From Halorubrum ezzemoulense DSM 17463 (GTDB lineage: Archaea; Halobacteriota; Halobacteria; Halobacteriales; Haloferacaceae): a stretch of 59,928 nt of DNA. How positions within the stretch are numbered: position 1 is the stretch's first letter; the number at the start of each line of letters is the position of its first letter. The DNA lies in the NCBI RefSeq assembly GCF_002114285.1, contig NZ_NEDJ01000013.1, positions 1-59,928 on the forward strand, written 5' to 3'. Shown here piece after piece: positions 17,125 to 24,624 of the stretch. A program made the position numbers and the translations under genes. The notes beneath the pieces were generated by a model, which did not search any database, was not told the DNA's origin, and saw nothing but the letters and a program-made list of their open reading frames with translations.

Positions 17125-17988
17125 CTACTCGCTCGCGGCCGCGAGCGACGCCGGCAGTCGCAGTTCGAACACCCGCGCGTCACAGCCCGCACAGCGACCG
17201 GCGACCACGTCGTAGCTGGAACAGCAGGACTCGACGACGCGCTCTTCGAGCGCCACGTCCCCGGCGCACGACGGACACTCCGCGACGAACAGCCGGAGGG
17301 CGCCGAGGACCGCGCTCCGCTCGGCGAGCGGGCGATCCGCCCAGTCGCCGTCGAGCCCCGTCAGCACGCGGTCGGCCGCGGCGTCGGCCCGGAACGCCGG
17401 CCGCGACTCCCAGTGACCGATCCGCTCCTCGCCGGCGTACGCGAACCCCGCGCCGCCCCGCCAGTCGATTGAGAGTTCGTGCCGGTCGAGTCCGGTGAGC
17501 GCCGCGAGCGCCGCGAGGTCGTCGCGGTCGGTCCGTCTCCCCTCGTCGGGCGTCGCTCCCGCCCCGTCCTCGGCCGCCGCCCGCCACGACGCGGCGAAGT
17601 CGGGGGCGAACGCGAAGTCGTCGCCTGCGGGCGTCTCGACGAGGACGCCCGCGTCGAGGAGGTACGTTTCGGGGTCTACCTCACCGACGCCCAGCCCGCG
17701 GGGCTCGGCGTTGCCGGGCGCCTTGCCGAACAGCGCGAGCGCCCGCTCCGGGAGGTAGCGCTTCGTGAGTTCCGGCGTCCCGGGAACGAGGTACCCGCGG
17801 AGCCAGATGGCTCCGAGCGCGCCGCCGAACCCGACCGCCCCGAGTAGCGGCGCGCCCACCGCGGCCACCGCTCCCGCCCCGGCCGCCGCGATGCCGACGT
17901 TGACGGCCGTACAGGGGAGACACCGGTTCGCACCGGTGTACTCCGGCTGCCGGAGGCGACCGACGACCGAGTCTCGTGACACGTTCAT
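17125..17988 (-). CDS. haloarchaeal membrane protein with zinc-ribbon-like C-terminus
   Basis: The product has 287 residues from ATG 17988 (MNVSRDSVVGRLRQPEYTGANRC); the frame upstream to 18201 is not credible. An N-terminal Cys pair (CLPC) precedes two close hydrophobic segments (about 29-63). The soluble domain is acidic, and the C-terminus holds CPSC, CC and CAGC, suggesting a metal-binding ribbon. Similar proteins beginning with a QPEYTG-NRC segment are common in haloarchaea, but I know no function. It lies between two winged-helix paralogs. Confidence 0.7.
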   Translation of the reverse strand: MNVSRDSVVGRLRQPEYTGANRCLPCTAVNVGIAAAGAGAVAAVGAPLLGAVGFGGALGAIWLRGYLVPGTPELTKRYLPERALALFGKAPGNAEPRGLGVGEVDPETYLLDAGVLVETPAGDDFAFAPDFAASWRAAAEDGAGATPDEGRRTDRDDLAALAALTGLDRHELSIDWRGGAGFAYAGEERIGHWESRPAFRADAAADRVLTGLDGDWADRPLAERSAVLGALRLFVAECPSCAGDVALEERVVESCCSSYDVVAGRCAGCDARVFELRLPASLAAASE

Positions 17989-18013
17989 GCTGGTCCGAAC
18001 GCGACGCACCGAC

Positions 18014-18023
18014 CTATGTATGC
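18014..18023 (-). promoter_or_regulatory. CATACATA promoter-like element for the 17988 gene
   Basis: Read on the minus strand, gcgcatacata lies 26-35 nt before the ATG at 17988, the spacing of a TATA box for a leaderless transcript. The same core occurs before the SipW operon (about 11198) and, as catacatatac, before 16508. Confidence 0.45.
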
Positions 18024-18257
18024 GCCGCCTACCGCGTCCGACGCGGGCTCTCCGGCCCACAACATCGTTACAGCGCCCGGACAAATCCACTTGTATCGAT
18101 GTGATGAACTGTGTCGGAGACGTCAAGAACGCCCGAAGTACGGCGAGTGTGTACGGTTCTGTTCGGGCGAATCTTCCGGGGACCGGCTCTAGTGGGTACA
18201 ATGCGAAGTGATATATCCTCCCATGATAACCGTACTCTCATTCGGCATGTATGAGCT

Positions 18258-18812
18258 ATGACACCACAACTCGCCAAACAAGCGGCGTCGTCGGACACCG
18301 ACGGTGAGGGCCCCTCGCGCGACGAGGTGTTCACCGCGCTGAGCAATCGGCGGCGTCGCAACGTGATCAAGTACCTGAAGACCAACGGCACCGAGGCGCG
18401 CGTCAGGGATATCGCCGAGCAGCTGGCCGCGTGGGAGAACGACGTCGAGATTCCGGCGGTGACGTACAAGCAGCGCAAGCGCGTGTACACCGCGCTCCAC
18501 CAGTCGCACCTGCCGAAGCTGGCGGCGAGCGGGTTCATCGACTACGAGTCGGACCGGGGGCTGGTGTCGCTCACCGAGGAGAGCCGACAGCTGGAGGTGT
18601 ACCTGGAGATCGTCTCGGAGAACGAGATCCTCTGGGCCGAGTACTACGCGGGGCTCGCGGTCGTGTGCGGACTGCTGGCGACGGCGGGGTGGACCGGGAC
18701 CGCCCCGTTCGGCGCGGTCTCCGGGTACGCGTACGCGGCGCTCTTCACGCTCGTGTTCGGGGCGTCCGGGATCGCTCACCGGGCGTCGACGAAGCGGAAC
18801 CGGCTGGGATGA
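18258..18812 (+). CDS. membrane-bound winged-helix regulator (DUF7344-like), paralog 2
   Basis: The product has 184 residues. The DNA-binding part is FTALSNRRRRNVIKYLK, RVRDIAEQLAAWEN, KRVYTALHQSHLPKLAASGFI, DYESDRGLVSLT. Two hydrophobic helices follow near residues 130-150 and 155-172. It is clearly paralogous to the 16508 gene. A TATA-like gatatatcc at 18208-18216 lies about 45 nt upstream. It may regulate the nearby surface locus or its own expression; no direct evidence. Confidence 0.8.
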   Translation: MTPQLAKQAASSDTDGEGPSRDEVFTALSNRRRRNVIKYLKTNGTEARVRDIAEQLAAWENDVEIPAVTYKQRKRVYTALHQSHLPKLAASGFIDYESDRGLVSLTEESRQLEVYLEIVSENEILWAEYYAGLAVVCGLLATAGWTGTAPFGAVSGYAYAALFTLVFGASGIAHRASTKRNRLG

Positions 18813-18896
18813 CGGCGCGCCGGCGCGCGGCGGGGCTCGGGCCGACCGGACGGACACCCGCAGGGTTTTAGCCGCGCACGGCGGGAGTAGAGACAT

Positions 18897-21707
18897 ATGG
18901 CAACGGGGATCGTCGGGGAGTTCCTCGATCTCAAGGCGGAGACGGACGCGGACGTCCTCGCGATGCAGTGCGGCGACTTCTACGAGTTCTTTGCGGACGA
19001 CGCGGAGTTGGTCGCCGACGAGCTCGATCTGTCGATCTCGCAGAAGTCCTCCCACGGCTCGTCGTACCCGATGGCGGGCGTGCCCCTCTCGGAGCTGACG
19101 CCGTACGTGAACGCCTTGGTCGAGCGCGGCTACCGGGTCGCGGTCGCGGACCAGTACGAGACCGAGGGCGGCGACCACGCCCGCGAGATCGTCCGCGTCG
19201 TCACGCCGGGCACGGTGTTGGAGACGAGCGACGACGACGCGCGCTACCTCGCGGCGGTCGTCCGCGAGGAGGACGGGCGCGGCGCGGCGGACGGACCCGC
19301 CGACGACGGGCCGTACGGCCTCGCGTTCGCCGACGTGACCACGGGGCGGTTCCTCGCCACGACCGTCGACGACGGGGGCGACCTGCGCGCGGAGCTGTAC
19401 CGGTTCGACCCGGCCGAGGTGCTGCCCGGTCCGCAGGTCCGGAACGACGACGGCCTGCTCGGGGCGGTCCGCGAGGACCTCTCGGGACGCGTCACCGCCT
19501 TCGACGCGGAGGCGTTTGCGGCCGGGCGCGCGGAACACGCGGTGCGCGAGCAGTTCGGCCGCGAGACGACCGACAGCGTCGGGCTCGACTCGAAGCTCGC
19601 CGTCCGCGCCGCGGGCGCGGTCCTCTCGTACGTCGAGGAGACGGGGGCGGGCGTGTTGGCCTCGATGACCCGCCTGACGGCGTACGGCGCGGACGACCGC
19701 GTCGACGTGGACGCGACCACGCAGCGCAACCTCGAGATCACGGAGACGATGCGGGGCGACGCCGACGGCTCGCTGTTCGACACGGTGGACCACACACTCA
19801 CGGCCGCCGGCGGGCGGCTACTCCGCGAGTGGCTCACCCGGCCGCGACGTGACCGCGAGACGCTCGACGACCGGCTCGACGCGGTCGAGGCGCTGGCGTC
19901 CGCGGCGCTCGCGCGCGACCGGCTCCGCGAGGTGCTCGGCGACGCGTACGACCTCGAACGGCTCGCGGCGCGCACGACGAGCGGGAGCGCGGGCGCGCGC
20001 GAACTGCTCTCGATCCGCGACACGCTCGCGCTGCTGCCCGCCCTCGCGGACGCGCTCGACGACACCGCCCTCGCCGACTCGCCCGCGGCCGCCGTGCTCG
20101 GTAGGGTCGACCACGACCGCGCGGCCGCGCTCCGGGAAGAGCTCGCCGACGCCCTCGCCGAGGATCCGCCCAAGGCGAAGACGAGCGGCGGACTCCTGAA
20201 GCGCGGCTACGACGACGAGCTCGACGACCTGATCGACCGCCACGAGGGCGTGAACTCGTGGCTCGACGGGCTCGCGGAGCGCGAGAAGCGAGAGCACGGG
20301 CTCAGCCACGTCACCGTCGACCGCAACAAGACGGACGGCTACTACATTCAGGTCGGCAAGTCGGTCGCCGATCAGGTGCCCGAGCACTACCGCGAGATCA
20401 AGACGCTGAAGAACTCGAAGCGGTTCGTCACCGACGAGCTCGCGGAGAAGGAGCGGGAGGTCCTCCGCCTGGAGGAGGCCCGCGGCGATCTGGAGTACGA
20501 GCTGTTCGAGGAGCTCCGCGAGCGCGTCGCCGAACGCGCCGAACTGCTTCAGGACGCCGGACGAGCGGTCGCCGAGCTCGACGCGCTCGCCTCGCTCGCG
20601 ACCCACGCCGCGCGTCGCGACTGGACGCGCCCGGAGCTGACGACGGAGCGCCGGCTCGACGTGGAGGCCGGCCGCCACCCCGTCGTCGAGGGGACGACCG
20701 ACTTCGCCCCGAACGACCGGCGGCTCGACGCCGACCGCGGCTTCCTCATCGTTACCGGCCCGAACAGGGGCGGCAAGTCGACGTACATGCGGCAGGCTGC
20801 GCTGATCCAGCTGCTCGCGCAGGCGGGCTCGTTCGTCCCCGCGCGAGCCGCCGAGGTGGGGCTCGTCGACGGCATCTACACGCGTGTCGGCGCGCTCGAC
20901 GAGCTGGCGCAGGGTCGATCGACGTTCATGGTGGAGATGCAGGAGCTGTCGAACATCCTCCACTCGGCCACCGAGGACTCGCTGGTCATCCTCGACGAGG
21001 GCGGCCGCGGCACCGCCACCTACGACGGCATCTCCATCGCGTGGGCCGCGACCGAGTACCTCCACAACGAGGTCCGCGCGCGCACCCTTTTCGCCACCCA
21101 CTACCACGAGCTGACGACGCTCGCCGACCACCTTCCGCGCGTCGAGAACGTCCACGTCGCCGTCGACGAGCGCGACGGCGAGGTGACGTTCCTCCGCACC
21201 GTCCGGGACGGCCCGACCAACCGCTCGTACGGCGTCCACGTCGCCGACCTCGCCGGCGTCCCGGACCCCGTCGTCTCCCGCGCGGACGAGGTCCTTGACC
21301 GGCTCCGCGAGGAGAAGGCGATCGAAGCCCGCGGCTCGCGGACCGGGAGAAACGGGAGCCGCAGGGGCGCCGGCGGCGACGGCGAAGGCGGCACCCAGCA
21401 GGTCGTGTTCGACCTCTCGTCCGGGTCGTTCTCGGACGCGTCCGACGCCGACGGGGAAACGGGGGCGGACGCCCAGCCCTCGAACGCGCGTCGGAACGGA
21501 GGCAATTCCGCGGACACGTCGGTCGAATCCGGCGGCTCCGGCGGCGCTGCGAAGACCGCAGCGACCGGATCCGACGCCGAGGCGGCCGAGCGGCTCGACG
21601 CCGAGACCCGCGCCGTGATCGAGGAGCTGAGCGACGTCGACGTCGCGGAGACGCCCCCGGTGGAGCTGCTCTCGCAGGTCCAAGAGTGGCAGGAGCGACT
21701 CGACTGA
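18897..21707 (+). CDS. mutS: DNA mismatch repair protein MutS (MutS1-type paralog)
   Basis: The product has 936 residues. The mismatch-binding domain begins near the N-terminus with the Phe-x-Glu motif in CGDFYEFF (residues 24-31). The connector, lever and clamp regions follow. The ATPase has VTGPNRGGKST (Walker A), RSTFMVEMQE, LDEGGRGTATYDG (Walker B) and ATHYHEL. Compared with the usual GPNMGGKST and DEIGRGTST these have M-to-R, I-to-G and S-to-A changes. After about residue 810 there is an acidic Gly/Ser/Ala-rich disordered stretch of roughly 80 residues, then a short helical end (IEELSDVDVAETPPVELL). It recognises mispairs with MutL, which is not adjacent here. A TATA-like gttttagc lies about 30 nt before the ATG. 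Confidence 0.93.
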   Translation: MATGIVGEFLDLKAETDADVLAMQCGDFYEFFADDAELVADELDLSISQKSSHGSSYPMAGVPLSELTPYVNALVERGYRVAVADQYETEGGDHAREIVRVVTPGTVLETSDDDARYLAAVVREEDGRGAADGPADDGPYGLAFADVTTGRFLATTVDDGGDLRAELYRFDPAEVLPGPQVRNDDGLLGAVREDLSGRVTAFDAEAFAAGRAEHAVREQFGRETTDSVGLDSKLAVRAAGAVLSYVEETGAGVLASMTRLTAYGADDRVDVDATTQRNLEITETMRGDADGSLFDTVDHTLTAAGGRLLREWLTRPRRDRETLDDRLDAVEALASAALARDRLREVLGDAYDLERLAARTTSGSAGARELLSIRDTLALLPALADALDDTALADSPAAAVLGRVDHDRAAALREELADALAEDPPKAKTSGGLLKRGYDDELDDLIDRHEGVNSWLDGLAEREKREHGLSHVTVDRNKTDGYYIQVGKSVADQVPEHYREIKTLKNSKRFVTDELAEKEREVLRLEEARGDLEYELFEELRERVAERAELLQDAGRAVAELDALASLATHAARRDWTRPELTTERRLDVEAGRHPVVEGTTDFAPNDRRLDADRGFLIVTGPNRGGKSTYMRQAALIQLLAQAGSFVPARAAEVGLVDGIYTRVGALDELAQGRSTFMVEMQELSNILHSATEDSLVILDEGGRGTATYDGISIAWAATEYLHNEVRARTLFATHYHELTTLADHLPRVENVHVAVDERDGEVTFLRTVRDGPTNRSYGVHVADLAGVPDPVVSRADEVLDRLREEKAIEARGSRTGRNGSRRGAGGDGEGGTQQVVFDLSSGSFSDASDADGETGADAQPSNARRNGGNSADTSVESGGSGGAAKTAATGSDAEAAERLDAETRAVIEELSDVDVAETPPVELLSQVQEWQERLD

Positions 21708-21776
21708 GGCCGCGTCCGCTCGCCGGGGGGTGCGTCTGACGTAAGAACTAATGTCCGACCTCGTCGTGTGGTGTGT

Positions 21777-22127
21777 ATGGGCATCATGAGCAAGATCCTC
21801 GGCGGGGGTGGGAGCCGCTCCGTCGACGACTACGTCGAACTCGACGCGGACGACTTCGCCGACGCGCACGCGGAAACGGACACGCAGGTACACTTCGCGG
21901 AGATCGCCGACCAGAGCGACGTCATCCCGATCAAGGACGCGGTGTACGACGGCGACTTCGTCATCGCCGACATCACCCGCCACTCCACGTCGGACCGGAC
22001 GATAGAACACGTCTACGACGAGCTCCGGCAGGTCGTCCAGGAGGTCGACGGCGACATCGTCCAGAAGGGCGACGACCAGATCATCGTCACCCCCACCGGC
22101 GTCAAGGTCTCGCGGCAGAAGCTATAG
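21777..22127 (+). CDS. sepF: archaeal cell division protein SepF
   Basis: The product has 116 residues, starting MGIMSKILGGGGSRS (ATG 21777; an upstream Met at 21768 is less fitting). The N-terminal MGIMSKILG matches the membrane-targeting helix of archaeal SepF. After an acidic linker, the conserved SepF core spans about residues 30-112 (VIPIKDAVYDGDFVIADIT, GDQIIVTPTGVK class ending). SepF anchors FtsZ1/FtsZ2 rings to the membrane at mid-cell in haloarchaea. It stands alone between mutS and azf with its own promoter region. Confidence 0.9.
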   Translation: MGIMSKILGGGGSRSVDDYVELDADDFADAHAETDTQVHFAEIADQSDVIPIKDAVYDGDFVIADITRHSTSDRTIEHVYDELRQVVQEVDGDIVQKGDDQIIVTPTGVKVSRQKL

Positions 22128-22213
22128 GCGCGCCCTCCCGACCGCTCGTCCCCGTTTTCCTCTCGTGACCCCGGCCTCGCGGCCGGCATTCGGGCGTACC
22201 GGTCGAACCGTGT

Positions 22214-22220
22214 CATATAT
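22214..22220 (+). promoter_or_regulatory. TATA-like box of azf
   Basis: catatat lies 28-34 nt before the ATG at 22248 in a GC-rich spacer, consistent with a leaderless or very short-leader transcript. Confidence 0.5.
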
Positions 22221-22247
22221 GCCGTTCTCCCGCCCACGTAGAGTCGA

Positions 22248-23141
22248 ATGGACGAGCCGGTACTGCTGACGGGCGCCGGCGGACGGGTGGGACAGGCCAT
22301 CCTCCGCGGTATCGGCGACGACTACGACTGGCGGCTCCTCGACCGCGAGCCGCTCCCGGCGGCGAAGGTGCCCGACGGGGTCACCGACGCCGACCGGTAC
22401 GTCGCCGACATCACCGACGAGCGCGCCGTCCGCGAGGCGATCGCCGACGTCGGCGCGGTGATCCACCTCGCCGGCGACCCGCGGAAGACGGCGCCGTGGG
22501 ACTCCGTCCTCCGGAACAACATCGACGGGACGCAGGTCGTGATGCGCGCCGCCGCCGAGGCCGGCGTCGAGAAGTTCGCGTTCGCCTCCTCGAACCACGC
22601 CGTCGGCGGCTACGAGACCGACGAGCGGACGCCCGACCTGTACCGCCCCGAAGACGAGTACCGGCTCGACGGGAGCGAACTCCCGCGCCCCGGCAACCTC
22701 TACGGCGTCTCGAAGGCGGCCGGCGAGTCGCTCGGCCGCTTCTACCACGACGAGTTCGACATGAGCGTCGTCTGCGTCCGCATCGGGAACCTCACCAAGG
22801 ACCACCCGCCCCGCGAGTACGAGCGGGGGCAGGCGATGTGGCTCTCGCACCGCGACTGCGCGCACCTGTTCGACCGCTGTCTCCGGGCGACGTACGGCTA
22901 CGAGGTCGTGTACGGCATCTCGGACAACGACCGGCGCTACTACTCCATCGAGCGAGCCCGCGAGGCGCTGGGCTACGACCCCGCGGACAACTCGGGCGAC
23001 TACACCTTCGAGGGCGAACCCAAGCCGGACCGCGACACCGAGACGAACGGCGGCCGCTACGCCGCCGGCGCGGACGCCGCCGACGCGCCCGCTGAGCCCA
23101 ACTTCCCGGCTGCCCCGGACGCGCCGAGCGACGACGCCTGA
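22248..23141 (+). CDS. azf: NAD-dependent glucose-6-phosphate dehydrogenase Azf
   Basis: The product has 297 residues and is an extended short-chain dehydrogenase. The nucleotide-binding loop is TGAGGRVG (residues 8-15); the catalytic pair is Tyr152 and Lys156 in YGVSK, with Ser114/115 in FASSNHAVGGYE. The sequence closely follows the Haloferax enzyme that oxidises glucose-6-phosphate in the oxidative pentose phosphate pathway (unrelated to classical Zwf), including PRPGNLYGVSKAAGESLGRF. The C-terminal 40 residues are an Ala/Asp/Pro-rich tail beyond the enzyme core. In Haloferax the same gene lies near the RPA/histone cluster, as here. Confidence 0.92.
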   Translation: MDEPVLLTGAGGRVGQAILRGIGDDYDWRLLDREPLPAAKVPDGVTDADRYVADITDERAVREAIADVGAVIHLAGDPRKTAPWDSVLRNNIDGTQVVMRAAAEAGVEKFAFASSNHAVGGYETDERTPDLYRPEDEYRLDGSELPRPGNLYGVSKAAGESLGRFYHDEFDMSVVCVRIGNLTKDHPPREYERGQAMWLSHRDCAHLFDRCLRATYGYEVVYGISDNDRRYYSIERAREALGYDPADNSGDYTFEGEPKPDRDTETNGGRYAAGADAADAPAEPNFPAAPDAPSDDA

Positions 23142-23179
23142 GCGGCCGCCGCCGGCCGCCCTCGCGCCGGACCGCGCCG

Positions 23180-23860
23180 CTAGAACAGGTCCTCGACGTC
23201 CCGCCGCTTCCGCTCTTCTCGCTCCACGTGGTCGCCCAGTCGCGCGGCCACCTGCGGCCGCGCGTCCGGCGTCCGCAGGTACGCGAGCAGCAGTTCGGCG
23301 AACTCGGTCCGCCCGGTCCCGCGCTCCGCGGACGCGAACTCGGCCGCGGTCGCGAGCGTCGCTGCGTCGCCCGGCCCGCCCGTCGCCGCGAGCGCCGGCA
23401 CCGCGAGACCCGCCGCCCCGAGCGACAGATCGCCGAACGTCGGCGTCTCGCCGTCGACGCGGATCCGCGGCGGCGTCGCCGGCCCCGTCGCCTCTGGCGC
23501 CTCGGCGAGCCGCTCAGCCCACTCCCGGACGGGGGCCATCGCGACCCCCAGCGAGTCGGAGTCCGCCGTCAGCGCCGTGACGGCGTCCGCCGCGCGCTCG
23601 GAAGCGCCCGGCTCGTCGCCGTCGGCCGCGCGGTGCGTCGCCGTCGCGGTCGCGGTCAGCCCCCGAAGCAGTCGCTCGGCGTCCTCCGGTCGCTCTGCGT
23701 CTTCCCCGCCGCCGTCATCGATCGACGCCCCCGCCGCTTCCCAGACGTGACGCGCCGCGAGGGGGTGCCCCTCGTTGAACAGCGTGGCGCCGGCGACGAC
23801 GCGATCGCGATGGACGGCGTCCCCGCGGTCGCTCCGTGCCTCCGAGTCGCGGTCGCTCAC
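23180..23860 (-). CDS. DUF309 domain protein
   Basis: The product has 226 residues. Near the N-terminus is the DUF309 signature FNEGHPLAARHVWEAAG, normally FN-G-aa-EAHEvWE; two of the usual acidic/His positions are altered. The rest is helical with Ala/Asp-rich loops, ending in a basic EREERKRRDVEDLF. Function of the family is unknown. It is convergent with azf 38 nt away and divergent from the antiporter region. Confidence 0.8.
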   Translation of the reverse strand: MSDRDSEARSDRGDAVHRDRVVAGATLFNEGHPLAARHVWEAAGASIDDGGGEDAERPEDAERLLRGLTATATATHRAADGDEPGASERAADAVTALTADSDSLGVAMAPVREWAERLAEAPEATGPATPPRIRVDGETPTFGDLSLGAAGLAVPALAATGGPGDAATLATAAEFASAERGTGRTEFAELLLAYLRTPDARPQVAARLGDHVEREERKRRDVEDLF

Positions 23861-23993
23861 GCGTCGCGGTCGGTGGCGGCGAGTGATAAATGTCGAGTTC
23901 CGCGAACGGCTCGGGGGAGGGCGGAGCGTCAGCAGGAGGCGGAGGGTTCGTGAGTCAGCGGGAGGCGGAGGGTTCGTGTGTCAGCGGGGTCGG

Positions 23994-24242
23994 TCAGGTC
24001 TCTCGGATGCTCGCGTCGTCGGCCGGGAGGCGGAGCGTCTGGCCGACCGCGCTCGGATACCGTCGGTGGAGCGCCGCGCCGACGACCGCGCCGGCGAGGG
24101 CCGCCAGCGCAACCGCGGCCGCGATCGGAAACGCGAGGACCCCGACCACCACGGCCGGCAGCGCCGCCAAGGCGATCGTCGCGCCGAGCGACGGGAGGGA
24201 CTCGGTCGGGTGCGGGCACGCGTACAGGTCGGGGCGAACCAT
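23994..24242 (-). CDS. small two-helix membrane protein
   Basis: The product has 82 residues from ATG 24242 (MVRPDLYACPHPTESLPS); an in-frame ATG at 24272 would add ten. Two adjacent hydrophobic helices cover residues about 20-58, followed by a short hydrophilic end (QTLRLPADDASIRET). Unknown family; the codon pattern and helices support it. The 133-nt gap before it (23861-23993) has a near repeat (agcaggaggcggagggttcgtg then agcgggaggcggagggttcgtg at about 23931-23975) and no gene. Confidence 0.6.
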   Translation of the reverse strand: MVRPDLYACPHPTESLPSLGATIALAALPAVVVGVLAFPIAAAVALAALAGAVVGAALHRRYPSAVGQTLRLPADDASIRET

Positions 24243-24624
24243 GCGTCTGGAGGGGGGTCGATCTGCTGTCATCGTCGGATTGGGGTGGTGGTGCGAGGCG
24301 TGCGCCTCGCGGTCGGCGTCAGTTCGGCCGCCGGAGACCGCACCGCGCGGTCGGAGGGCGACGGATCGGTGTCGAGAGCAGTCCGGTAGAAGCGGTCGCT
24401 CGCGTCGGCAGCGAGCGGGCCGCCCCCGCGTCGGGGTCACGCGGCGACGGCACCGAGGAGAGCGGCGACCGGCCCGCGGACCCGTTTCCGGACGCTCCAG
24501 CGGGGGGCGAACGTCGGAATGGGGTCGCGGACGGTCATGGATTCGACCCGGCGGTGGGGACCGACTGGGCGTACGTTCACCGTGTGACGGAACCGGATTA
24601 ATAGTTTCCCGTGTGTGGAAACCA
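24243..24624. other. intergenic region upstream of the antiporter gene
   Basis: About 380 nt without a supported gene. All frames here look non-coding by composition. An AT-rich ggattaatag at 24595-24604 lies 21-30 nt before the ATG at 24625 and is the likely TATA box of the antiporter gene. Confidence 0.45.

Noticed and set aside
19818-22010. A 730-codon leftward frame opposite mutS and sepF
   Set aside because: Antisense shadow of two well-identified genes.
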